This document shows, in pieces, positions 6,820-13,589 of a stretch of DNA of 22,930 nt. Location: contig DASZCK010000002.1 in the NCBI GenBank assembly GCA_035943195.1, positions 1 through 22,930 of the forward strand. The letters run 5' to 3'. The notes under the pieces are model-generated. The model was not told the DNA's origin. It was given only the letters and a program-made list of their open reading frames with translations, and searched no databases. The stretch comes from DAIDKA01 sp035943195. GTDB taxonomy: Bacteria > Pseudomonadota > Gammaproteobacteria > Steroidobacterales > Steroidobacteraceae. Position numbers and translations under genes: made by a program. Positions within the stretch are counted from its first letter, which is position 1. Each line of letters begins with the position of its first letter.

Positions 6820-7592
6820 ACCTGCCGGACGGCTGCCTGCGGGCCCGCGACCTCGGCGTCAGCGCCGGCGGGCGGCACCTGGTGGCCGGACTGACCATGG
6901 ACTTCGCCCCGGGGCAGTTCGTGGCGATTCTCGGCCGCAACGGCTGCGGCAAGACCCTCACCCTGCATACCCTGGCGGGACTGCGCCCGCCCCTGAGCGG
7001 AACTGTCGAGCTTGAGGGTCAGCTGTTGGGCACCCTGTCGCGCCGTCGCATTGCGCAGCGCATGGGCCTGCTCACGCAGGACCTGGAAGATGGCTTCGTC
7101 AGCACCGTGATGGAGTCACTGCTGATCGGCCGCCATCCGCATCTGTCGTTGCTGGAACAGGAGGGGCCCGAGGACCGGCGCCTCGCAGTCACCGCGCTGA
7201 CGAAGGTCGGGCTTTTGGGCTTCGAGGATCGCAACCTCGAAACACTATCGGGCGGGGAACAGCGCCGCTGTGCCATGGCGGCCCTGCTCACCCAGGATCC
7301 CCAGGTCTTCCTGCTGGATGAGCCCTCGAATCATCTGGATCCGCAGCAGCAGCTGGCGGTTCTCGGGCTCTTCAAGGAGGAGTCACAGCGCGGCCGCACC
7401 GTCATCGCCATCCTGCACGATCCTACGCTCGCGGCGCGCTTCGCGGACTGTGCCCTGCTGCTCTATGGCGATGGTACCTGGCTCGCAGGACCTGCCGCGC
7501 AGGTCCTCAATGCGCCGGCCCTGAGTCAGCTCTATCAGACACCGCTCACCGAGGTGACCGCGGGCACGCGCCGGGTCTTCACCAGTTTGTAG
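6816..7592 (+). CDS. ABC transporter ATPase, BtuD/FecE-like
   Basis: This is the cytoplasmic nucleotide-binding subunit of a cobalamin/siderophore/haem-type importer. All ATPase motifs are intact: Walker A GRNGCGKT (residues 40-47), signature LSGGE (144-148), Walker B VFLLDEPSNHLD with D168-E169, and the switch histidine H201 in ILHD. Length (258 from the TTG) matches BtuD (249) and FecE (255). The start is uncertain. A TTG at 6816 overlapping the pdxH stop as TTGA gives the best N-terminus. A GTG at 6792 inside pdxH is the alternative. Neither has a clear ribosome site, so translational coupling to pdxH is likely. The probable partner permease is at 2822-3799. The gene ends 4 bases from the convergent phosphatase gene. 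Confidence 0.87.
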   Translation: MNLPDGCLRARDLGVSAGGRHLVAGLTMDFAPGQFVAILGRNGCGKTLTLHTLAGLRPPLSGTVELEGQLLGTLSRRRIAQRMGLLTQDLEDGFVSTVMESLLIGRHPHLSLLEQEGPEDRRLAVTALTKVGLLGFEDRNLETLSGGEQRRCAMAALLTQDPQVFLLDEPSNHLDPQQQLAVLGLFKEESQRGRTVIAILHDPTLAARFADCALLLYGDGTWLAGPAAQVLNAPALSQLYQTPLTEVTAGTRRVFTSL

Positions 7593-7596
7593 CGCC

Positions 7597-8367
7597 CTAC
7601 GCCAGCGCCTCGAGAATGCGCCCGTGCAGGATGCCGTTGGTGGCCAGCACGCTGGTGGTCGACAGCCCCACGGCCTCGCCATTCAGGTCGGTGAAAGTAC
7701 CTCCGGCCTCGCGCACGATCACCGTGAGCGCAGCGATGTCCAGGATGTTCACATCCGACTCGATGACTGCGTCCAGCGCGCCGCGCGCCAGCAGATGGTA
7801 GTGGACGAAATCGCCGTAGCCGCGGATGCGGCTGATGCCGCCGATCAGGTCGCCCAGCCGGCGCCATCCCTGGGCTGAGCGCGTCAGCGACTTCAGATTG
7901 CCGGTGGATACGATCGTCTGCGCAAGCTCGGCGGTCCGGCTCACGCGGATGAGCTTGCCATTCAGATGCGCGCCCTGCCCGCGCTCGGCCCAGGCCACTT
8001 CCGCATAGGCGGGCGCGCTGGATACGCCCAGCACCAGCTCACCGGCGCGCAGCAAGGCGATCTGCGTGGAAAAGAACGGACATTCACGCACGAACGACTT
8101 GGTGCCATCGATGGGATCAACCAGCCAGACGCTCTCGGCATCCGGGTTGTGGTGACCGGTCTCCTCGCCGTGGAAGCCGTACCCGGGGAAACGCGCCCGC
8201 AACACCTCGTGAATGGCCTCCTCCGCACGCACGTCCGCTTCCGTCACCGGTGATTGATCGGCCTTGGTGGTGATGGTCAGATTGCGCTGGTAAAAGCCGC
8301 GGATGACTTCGGCGGCGGCCTGCGCGGCGTCGATGGCGGCCTGCAATTCGGCTGAGGGGCTCGGCAT
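7597..8367 (-). CDS. Inositol-monophosphatase family phosphatase, HisN-like
   Basis: This is a Mg/Li-sensitive phosphatase of the IMPase superfamily; substrates in the family include inositol phosphates, histidinol phosphate, PAP and FBP. The 256-residue protein carries TTKADQSPVTEADVRAE near residues 33-49, typical of HisN-type histidinol-phosphatases. It also has the metal-binding pair E68/E69 in GEETG, the WLVDPIDGTKSF core with D84 and D87, and the second metal Asp D210. The last motif reads NILDIAAL, with Leu where most members have Trp (WDxAA). The ATG at 8367 is chosen over the upstream one at 8421, which would run into the divergent adenosyltransferase gene. HisN is my first choice, but CysQ- or SuhB-like activity cannot be excluded. 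No other histidine genes are nearby. Confidence 0.85.
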   Translation of the reverse strand: MPSPSAELQAAIDAAQAAAEVIRGFYQRNLTITTKADQSPVTEADVRAEEAIHEVLRARFPGYGFHGEETGHHNPDAESVWLVDPIDGTKSFVRECPFFSTQIALLRAGELVLGVSSAPAYAEVAWAERGQGAHLNGKLIRVSRTAELAQTIVSTGNLKSLTRSAQGWRRLGDLIGGISRIRGYGDFVHYHLLARGALDAVIESDVNILDIAALTVIVREAGGTFTDLNGEAVGLSTTSVLATNGILHGRILEALA

Positions 8368-8390
8368 GGTTTTTTGGGGTCTCCGGCAGC

Positions 8391-8396
8391 TATGCT
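8391..8396 (+). promoter_or_regulatory. Possible -10 element placing the adenosyltransferase start codon at the transcript start
   Basis: TATGCT (8391-8396) matches the -10 consensus at four of six positions. The predicted transcript start at about 8402-8403 coincides with the ATG at 8402. With no Shine-Dalgarno before that ATG, a leaderless mRNA is possible. No good -35 is present in the 34-base divergent gap. Confidence 0.3.
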
Positions 8397-8401
8397 GGCA
8401 C

Positions 8402-8959
8402 ATGGGCAATCGCCTGAGCAAAATCTACACCCGCACCGGCGATGACGGCACCACGGGCCTCGGGGACGGCAGTCGCACCGCGAAAGAATCCGCGCGCATC
8501 GAGGCCATTGGCGCGGTGGATGAACTGAACAGCGCGGTGGGCCTGGTGCTGGCCGTGCCGGATCTTCCCCTGCAGGTCACCGGGCTGCTGCTCGAAGTCC
8601 AGCATGATCTGTTTGATCTGGGCGGTGAGCTCTCCATACCCGGCCACACCATTCTCGGGCCGGATCACATCACGCGCCTGGAACAGGCGCTGGATGGATT
8701 CAATGACAAGCTGCCGCCGCTGCGGGAATTCATCCTGCCCAGTGGGGGCCCTGCGACCGCGGCCTGCCACCTCGCGCGCGCCATCGCCCGGCGGGCCGAA
8801 CGACGCGTGTGGTTGCTGACGCGTACCCAGACCGTCGCCGAGGTGCTGCCGCAGTACCTGAACCGGCTGTCCGACCTGCTGTTCGTGCTGGCCCGCGTCC
8901 TGGTGCGCCACGAGCGCGGCAGCGAAGTGTTATGGCGGCACGATCGCGGCCAAGGCTGA
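8402..8959 (+). CDS. Cob(I)alamin adenosyltransferase, PduO type
   Basis: This enzyme transfers the adenosyl group of ATP to cob(I)alamin or cob(I)yrinate diamide, making coenzyme B12. The 185-residue product has the N-terminal ATP-binding loop TRTGDDGTTGLGDG (about residues 10-23), followed by the family-defining segment with Arg/Glu (SARIEAIGAVDELNSAVG). Also present are FILPSGGPATAACHLARAI, ARRAERRVW and LNRLSDLLFVLAR, all typical of the PduO/MMAB trimeric fold and unlike the CobA/BtuR type. The frame is open to 8303, but the ATG at 8402 gives the standard start just before the TRTGDDG loop. With the BtuC- and BtuD-like genes upstream it suggests salvage and activation of imported corrinoid. 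Its 3' end overlaps the convergent ampD gene by 30 bases. Confidence 0.94.
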   Translation: MGNRLSKIYTRTGDDGTTGLGDGSRTAKESARIEAIGAVDELNSAVGLVLAVPDLPLQVTGLLLEVQHDLFDLGGELSIPGHTILGPDHITRLEQALDGFNDKLPPLREFILPSGGPATAACHLARAIARRAERRVWLLTRTQTVAEVLPQYLNRLSDLLFVLARVLVRHERGSEVLWRHDRGQG

Positions 8960-9532
8960 CTGCACCACCATCCGGCGCAAGCGCGGCCAGTCGAATTTCA
9001 CACCCGGATCGAGCTTGCGCCCGGGCGCAATATCGCTGTGGCCGACGATGCGTGCGGCATCGAGTGTCGTATAGCAGGCCAGCAGCGCGGCGATCACCGC
9101 TGTGAGTCCCCGGTACTGCGCATCGTCGTACTCAGTTTCGTCAGTGCCTTCCAGCTCGATGCCAATGGAATAGTCGTTGCAGCCCGCGCGGCCCTGGTAT
9201 TCGGACAAGCCCGCATGCCAGGCCCGCGAACCGAAGGGGACGAACTGCACCGGCGTGCCGTCGCGCCGTATCAGGACGTGCGCCGAGACCCGGCCCGGGG
9301 GAATGGTCGCGAAGAAGGGATGCACGTGGCGCGGCAGCGTGCCGGTGAAGAGGCGCTCGATCCACGGCCCGCCGTACTCGCCCGGGGGCAGACTGATGCC
9401 GTGAACGACGATCAGATCCGGCTGGCACCCCACCGGCCGGGCATCGTAATGCGTCGATAGCACCTGCCGCGTGCGGGTGAGAAGACCCGTGGCGAGTTCG
9501 ACATGCATCGGGAAGGAGTGCGCCGTGTCCAT
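8930..9532 (-). CDS. ampD: 1,6-anhydro-N-acetylmuramyl-L-alanine amidase AmpD
   Basis: AmpD is a cytoplasmic zinc amidase that cleaves the stem peptide from anhydro-muropeptides in cell-wall recycling. Loss of it induces AmpC beta-lactamase in species with AmpR. The 200-residue protein has the zinc ligands H44 (IVVHGISLPPGEYGG), H165 and D175 (GHSDIAPGRKLDPG), with the same ten-residue spacing as in C. freundii AmpD. It also has the conserved K173 and a catalytic Glu in SIGIELEGTDE. HPFFATIPPGRVSAHVLIRRDG is the usual substrate-loop region. An internal ATG at 9508 is an alternative start. The gene is divergent from bioA with essentially no intergenic space, and tail-to-tail with the adenosyltransferase gene, overlapping it by 30 bases. 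Confidence 0.95.
   Translation of the reverse strand: MDTAHSFPMHVELATGLLTRTRQVLSTHYDARPVGCQPDLIVVHGISLPPGEYGGPWIERLFTGTLPRHVHPFFATIPPGRVSAHVLIRRDGTPVQFVPFGSRAWHAGLSEYQGRAGCNDYSIGIELEGTDETEYDDAQYRGLTAVIAALLACYTTLDAARIVGHSDIAPGRKLDPGVKFDWPRLRRMVVQSALAAIVPP
9513..9518 (+). promoter_or_regulatory. Strong ribosome binding site supporting an earlier bioA start
   Basis: AAGGAG stands six bases before an in-frame GTG (9525) and twelve before an in-frame ATG (9531). No such element precedes the ATG at 9564. If used, BioA would be 11-13 residues longer, and its start would lie inside the ampD 5' end. Confidence 0.4.
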
Positions 9533-9563
9533 GCCACCGGATCATGCCAAACTCCCTCTCCAA

Positions 9564-10973
9564 ATGTCGCAACCCAAGTCACCTTCTGGCACCGCCCCGG
9601 TTCGCAACGATCCGGCGGCGGCCGCCAATCGCCTCTGGCGGGAGCGTGACCTGGCGCATGTGTGGCATCCCTGCACGCAGATGAAGGACCACGACGCGCT
9701 GCTGCCGATGATCCCCATCCGCAGTGCCAGCGGCGTGTGGCTGAGCGATTTTGCAGGTCAGCGTTACCTGGACGGCATCAGTTCCTGGTGGGTGAACCTC
9801 TTCGGTCATGCCAATCCGCGCATCAACGCGGCCGTGCGCGCGCAGCTGGAGAGCCTCGAGCACGTCATCCTGGCCGGCTTCACCCACGAGCCGGTCATAC
9901 GCCTGAGCGAGGCGCTGACCGCGTTGGCGCCGGCGGGCCTGACGCGCTGCTTCTACGCCGACAACGGTTCCTCGGCGGTGGAAGTGGCCGTGAAGATGAG
10001 CTTCCACTACTGGCGCAACGTGGGCCACTCGGCCAAGCAGCGCTTCGTGACGCTCTCGGGCAGCTATCACGGCGAGACCCTGGGCGCGCTCGCCGTGGGC
10101 AACGTCGAACTCTACAAGGACGTCTACCGTCCGCTGCTGATGGACGTGATCACGGTGCCGTCTCCGGACGCCTTCGACCGCGAGACTGGCGTTGACGCTG
10201 CGGACTGGGCACGACGCCAGTTCGAACAGATGGAAGGCGTGCTCGCCGCGCACGCCCATGAGGTGGCCGCGGTGATCGTCGAGCCGCTGGTGCAGTGTGC
10301 GGCCGGCATGCGCATGTACGATCCGCTGTACCTGAAGCTGCTGCGCGCGGCCTGCGACCGGCACCGTGTGCACCTCATCGCCGATGAAATAGCGGTCGGC
10401 TTCGGCCGCACCGGCACGCTGTTCGCCTGCGAGCAGTCCGGCATCCGGCCGGATTTCATGTGCCTCTCGAAGGGCCTGACCGGCGGCTACCTGCCCCTGT
10501 CGGTGGTCCTGACCACGCCGGATATCTACCAGGCCTTCTACGATGAGTACCAGAAGCTGAACGCCTTCCTGCATTCGCACAGCTACACCGGCAATGCACT
10601 CGCCTGCGCCGCGGCGCTCGCGACCCTGGATATCTTCCGGGACGAACCCGTGCTGGAGCGCAATCGCCAGCTCGCACAGCACTTCGCCCAGGCGACCGCG
10701 CCACTCACCGACCACCCGCATGTGGCCGAAGTGCGTCAGCGCGGAATGATTACGGCCTTCGAGATGGTGCGCGACAAACGTGGCCGCGAACCGTATCCCT
10801 GGCAGGAGCGGCGCGGCCTGAATGTGTACCGGCACGCCTTGTCGCGGGGCGTGCTGCTGCGTCCCATCGGCAATGTCGTGTACTTCATGCCCCCCTACGT
10901 CATCGAGCCGGAGCACATCGAGCTCATGGTCGAGGTTGCCCGCGAGGGCTTGGAGCTCGCCACATGCGACTGA
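9564..10973 (+). CDS. bioA: Adenosylmethionine-8-amino-7-oxononanoate aminotransferase BioA
   Basis: BioA is a PLP enzyme converting KAPA to DAPA with S-adenosylmethionine as amino donor in biotin synthesis. From the ATG at 9564 the protein has 469 residues. Diagnostic segments are VWHPCTQMKDH near the N-terminus, ISSWWVNLFGHANPRIN, FYADNGSSAVEVAVKMSFHYW, SGSYHGETLGALAVG, and the DEIAVGFGRTGTLFACEQ PLP-Asp region. The catalytic lysine is K303 in LSKGLTGGYLPLS, followed by LHSHSYTGNALACAAA. The WHPCTQM and SSWWVN motifs separate BioA from other class III aminotransferases. The start is uncertain: GTG 9525 or ATG 9531 have a better ribosome site. The gene overlaps rsmE by 10 bases, a bioA-rsmE order also seen in pseudomonads. 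No other bio genes are in the window. Confidence 0.95.
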   Translation: MSQPKSPSGTAPVRNDPAAAANRLWRERDLAHVWHPCTQMKDHDALLPMIPIRSASGVWLSDFAGQRYLDGISSWWVNLFGHANPRINAAVRAQLESLEHVILAGFTHEPVIRLSEALTALAPAGLTRCFYADNGSSAVEVAVKMSFHYWRNVGHSAKQRFVTLSGSYHGETLGALAVGNVELYKDVYRPLLMDVITVPSPDAFDRETGVDAADWARRQFEQMEGVLAAHAHEVAAVIVEPLVQCAAGMRMYDPLYLKLLRAACDRHRVHLIADEIAVGFGRTGTLFACEQSGIRPDFMCLSKGLTGGYLPLSVVLTTPDIYQAFYDEYQKLNAFLHSHSYTGNALACAAALATLDIFRDEPVLERNRQLAQHFAQATAPLTDHPHVAEVRQRGMITAFEMVRDKRGREPYPWQERRGLNVYRHALSRGVLLRPIGNVVYFMPPYVIEPEHIELMVEVAREGLELATCD

Positions 10974-11692
10974 ACCGGGTGTATGTCGAAGTGCCGGTGG
11001 GCGGCCTGGTCCAGGTGGATCTGCAGGGCACGGCGGCCACTCATGTCGCCCGGGTACTGCGGCTGCGCGCGGGGGATCCCCTCATCCTGTTCGATGACGC
11101 CGGCGGCGAATACACCGCCACGGTCGTCTCGCTATCGCGACACGTGGTGCGCGTGAGCGTCGGTGAGTACCTGACGACCGACCGCGAATCAGCGCTGCAT
11201 GTAACGCTGGCACAGGGCATCTCGCGCGGTGAACGCATGGACGTAGTCGTCCAGAAGGCCACGGAGCTGGGCGTGAAACGTATCGTGCCGGTGCTGGCCG
11301 AGCGCACGGTGGTCAGACTGAATGCCGCACAGGCGGCGAGTCGCCTGCGCCATTGGCGCGCCATCGCCGTGGCGGCCTGTGAACAGTGCGGCCGCAACCG
11401 CCTGCCGGAAATCACGCCACCCATGTCGCTGCAGGCCTTCCTGGTGTCCGATCTTCCCGATGGCCTGCGGCTGCTGCTGCAGCCCGACGGGGGCCTCAGG
11501 GCGCGGGATCTGCCGGCGAGCACGGCGGCCACGCTGCTGATCGGACCCGAGGGCGGCCTCTCCGATGCGGAGCGGACGGCAGCGCTCGCGGCGCAGTTCC
11601 GGGGACTATCGTTGGGCCCGCGCATCCTGCGCACTGAAACGGCGGCGCTGGCGGCGCTGGCTGTGATTCAACAGCGGCTCGGAGATCTGTAG
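10964..11692 (+). CDS. rsmE: 16S rRNA m3U1498 methyltransferase RsmE
   Basis: RsmE methylates N3 of U1498 in 16S rRNA using SAM. The 242-residue product has an N-terminal PUA-like RNA-binding domain (about 1-70, with HVARVLRLRAGDPLILFDDAGGEY). Its C-terminal SPOUT/trefoil-knot domain contains QGISRGERMDVVVQKATELGV, EQCGRNRLPEI, the SAM loop LLIGPEGGLSDAE and the terminal LGPRILRTETAALAAL. These are all canonical and complete. The ATG at 10964 lies within the last codons of bioA and has GGAG eight bases upstream. After the TAG stop at 11692 comes a short degenerate coding remnant rather than a terminator. Confidence 0.96.
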   Translation: MRLNRVYVEVPVGGLVQVDLQGTAATHVARVLRLRAGDPLILFDDAGGEYTATVVSLSRHVVRVSVGEYLTTDRESALHVTLAQGISRGERMDVVVQKATELGVKRIVPVLAERTVVRLNAAQAASRLRHWRAIAVAACEQCGRNRLPEITPPMSLQAFLVSDLPDGLRLLLQPDGGLRARDLPASTAATLLIGPEGGLSDAERTAALAAQFRGLSLGPRILRTETAALAALAVIQQRLGDL

Positions 11693-11845
11693 CCGCGGCG
11701 CAGGAAGTCGCCAAGAAGTTCCTGGAGGCGGCCAACATCTATGCGCAAAACCCGGCCGCACTGCAGGCTGATTCCGTCCGCGATGGTCGACTGCATGAAT
11801 CCGGGCGGTGTCATGGGCCTTGCTGCCGTTGCTCGGGATCAGTAG
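11692..11845 (+). pseudogene. Degenerate 3' remnant of a gene, resembling the C-terminus of a slipin/SPFH protein
   Basis: No start codon or complete gene is present, yet two neighbouring reading frames look protein-like. From 11692, one frame gives AAAQEVAKKFLEAANIYAQN then PAALQ, an amphipathic helix like the tail of slipin/stomatin proteins. From 11771, another frame gives IPSAMVDCMNPGGVMGLAAV and stops at 11843-11845, like the hydrophobic slipin C-terminus (xxPSxxVDxMNxGGxxGxAA). In an intact protein about 20 residues would separate these two blocks. The simplest reading is a 5' deletion plus a small out-of-frame internal deletion. The family assignment rests on memory of slipin tails and is tentative; the decayed-gene call is more secure than the family. 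Confidence 0.5.
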
Positions 11846-11851
11846 ACCGGG

Positions 11852-11860
11852 TGCTATGAT
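11852..11860 (+). promoter_or_regulatory. Extended -10 promoter for the CBS-domain gene
   Basis: TGCTATGAT (11852-11860) is a textbook extended -10 (TGn plus TATGAT, five of six to consensus). It puts the transcript start near 11867 and gives a leader of about 29 bases carrying the ribosome site GGAG (11886-11889). No good -35 is present at 17 bases, as is allowed for extended -10 promoters. Confidence 0.5.
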
Positions 11861-11895
11861 CGGCGCGATGCACCGAAGTGCCGACGGAGAGCACC

Positions 11896-12324
11896 ATGGC
11901 GCTGGCAGCCCAGTTGCTGAAGCAGAAGCGGGACGCTATCTACAGTGTCGACCCGGGGGCGCCCGTGCTCGAGGCGATACGCCTGATGGCCGAACACAGC
12001 GTGGGTGCGCTGGTGGTCTTGCAGGGTCAGCAGCTGGTGGGCGTGGTCTCCGAGCGAGATTACGCCCGCAAGGTGATACTGAGAGGCCGATCGTCCAGCG
12101 AGACCTTGGTCCGGCAGATCATGAGTTCTCCGGTGTGGACCGTGCGTCCGGATCAATCAGTGCGTGAATGCATGCAGCTCATGACCGATAAGCGCGTACG
12201 CCACTTGCCGGTGGTCGAGGGTGAGCGCGTCGTGGGCGTGCTCTCGATCGGTGATCTGGTGCGCGCGGTACTCGAAGACCAACAGAAAACCATCGAAGAG
12301 CTCGAACAGTACATTCGCAGCTGA
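11896..12324 (+). CDS. Stand-alone protein with two CBS domains
   Basis: CBS pairs (Bateman modules) bind adenosine nucleotides and regulate partner proteins; the partner here is unknown. The 142-residue product consists of CBS1 (about 12-66: YSVDPGAPVLEAIRLMAEHS, GALVVLQGQQLVGVVSERDY) and CBS2 (about 77-130: VWTVRPDQSVRECMQLMTDK, RHLPVVEGERVVGVLSIGDL). A short acidic helix ending in EELEQYIRS follows. There is no catalytic or membrane domain. The ATG at 11896 is preferred over a GTG at 11878 because GGAG lies six bases upstream. It has its own extended -10 promoter. The stop is 7 bases from the stop of the convergent TPR gene, with no terminator hairpin visible between them. Confidence 0.92.
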   Translation: MALAAQLLKQKRDAIYSVDPGAPVLEAIRLMAEHSVGALVVLQGQQLVGVVSERDYARKVILRGRSSSETLVRQIMSSPVWTVRPDQSVRECMQLMTDKRVRHLPVVEGERVVGVLSIGDLVRAVLEDQQKTIEELEQYIRS

Positions 12325-12331
12325 TCGTGGC

Positions 12332-13552
12332 TCACGGCGCCGGCGGCACCACGTACTCTTCCAGGTAGCCGATGAGCTTGTCGCGGTGAGCGCCCCGATA
12401 GGCGGGATAGTCCTGCGCGAGCTGGGCATCGGCGTGCGCCAGGAGCACAAACGGCTCGAGCATTCCCTCATCACCCAGCTTGCCCAGACGCTCCAGCGAT
12501 TCATCCCCGTTGCCCGGACCCTTGGCGGATAGCTCCCGATAGACAGCGATGGCCAGTGTCATCGCAGCGGTCTCCTCCTTGAGGCTGTGGCGATAGGATT
12601 TCTCGCCAGGGAACTCGCTTTGGAACTTGTGCTGTCGCCACTCGGACCGTTCGATGAAATACGTCAGCCACACAGCTCCGGCGCTGCCCTTGCCGAACAT
12701 CGCTGGATCAATCGTAACCGAGACCTTGCCATTCTTTTCGGGTTGCGCATCGACTTGCGGAACTGCAGGTAACTCGACCGGCGGCTTCCTCAGACTCAGT
12801 TCATTTGCCGCCAACCAGTTGTGCAGGCCGACCATCGAGGTGGGCCGATAGGGATCCGCCACGATGCCCTCGATGTACTTGGCCCGAGCCTCGCGCATCT
12901 TGCCCTGGGCCAGCAGCGCATCCCCCCAATAGCGGTACGGCACCTCCACGTTGGGATCGATCTGGACGGCTTTGGCAAACCACTCACCCGCCCGATCCAT
13001 GTCCTTGGTGCGGAAGTACGCATCCCCCAGGTACACCGCGGTTATCTGGCGGCTGGGATCAAGCTCCCACGCCCGCGAATAGGCTGCGATGGCATTCGAC
13101 CAGTCCGCGCGTGCGAAGTCGGCCTCGCCGTCGCGCAAAGCGGCATCCACTTCCGGTTGGGCCGAGGGCCGGGTGCGCTCGCCCTTCTCCGGGACCTCCG
13201 CCAGTAATACACGTGACAGCTCCGAGGTGTCTCCCAGCTCTTTTGCGCGCAGCAACTCGCGCCGCGCCTGCACCCGGTCGGACTGTGCCTTCGCGTCATC
13301 CTTTTCGGTGGCTGCGAGGCTCACCAGTGCCACACCCAGAGCTTCGTGCGCTGCCGTATCCGTCGGATAGCGGCTAACCACGGTCTCGAGCAGGGGCACG
13401 GCCTCCGGCAATTTGTGCTGCCGGTACAGTTGGAAGGCCTGCTGGCGATCCGGATCGTCAACGGCACTCGAACCGGACGGGGCTTGGGCGTGGATCGCAC
13501 TCGACGCAAACAGCCACAATGCGATCGCAGCGGCGCGTTTCGGAAGTCGCAT
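12332..13552 (-). CDS. Secreted TPR-repeat protein of unknown function
   Basis: The 406-residue product begins with a clear signal peptide (MRLPKR, a hydrophobic core, then AIHA before Q23), so it is periplasmic. Tetratricopeptide-like repeats lie at about residues 33-65 (AFQLYRQHKLPEAVPLLETV) and about 135-245 (WSNAIAAYSRAWELDP, MDRAGEWFAKAVQIDPN, MREARAKYIEGIVADP). A non-repeat C-terminal domain of about 150 residues follows, containing a beta-like VSVTIDPAMFGKG segment and several conserved-looking aromatics (WLTYFIERSEWRQHKF). TPRs usually mediate protein binding. The start at 13552 is supported by a GGGGG element just upstream and by the signal peptide. The gene follows the second permease by 37 bases on the same strand and is probably the last gene of that transcript. 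It may be a periplasmic partner of the permeases; that is inference. Confidence 0.82.
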   Translation of the reverse strand: MRLPKRAAAIALWLFASSAIHAQAPSGSSAVDDPDRQQAFQLYRQHKLPEAVPLLETVVSRYPTDTAAHEALGVALVSLAATEKDDAKAQSDRVQARRELLRAKELGDTSELSRVLLAEVPEKGERTRPSAQPEVDAALRDGEADFARADWSNAIAAYSRAWELDPSRQITAVYLGDAYFRTKDMDRAGEWFAKAVQIDPNVEVPYRYWGDALLAQGKMREARAKYIEGIVADPYRPTSMVGLHNWLAANELSLRKPPVELPAVPQVDAQPEKNGKVSVTIDPAMFGKGSAGAVWLTYFIERSEWRQHKFQSEFPGEKSYRHSLKEETAAMTLAIAVYRELSAKGPGNGDESLERLGKLGDEGMLEPFVLLAHADAQLAQDYPAYRGAHRDKLIGYLEEYVVPPAP

Positions 13553-13589
13553 GCTCACCCCCTGATGCAGGCAATCATGCCACACGGCT

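Noticed and set aside
9579..10916. 445-codon minus-strand open frame opposite bioA
   Set aside because: It mirrors bioA almost end to end and is His/Arg-rich with no motif; bioA has all catalytic residues.
12325..12360. Terminator hairpin between the CBS and TPR genes
   Set aside because: The GC-rich GGCGCCGGCGG stretch lies inside the TPR coding end, with no adjacent T-run.
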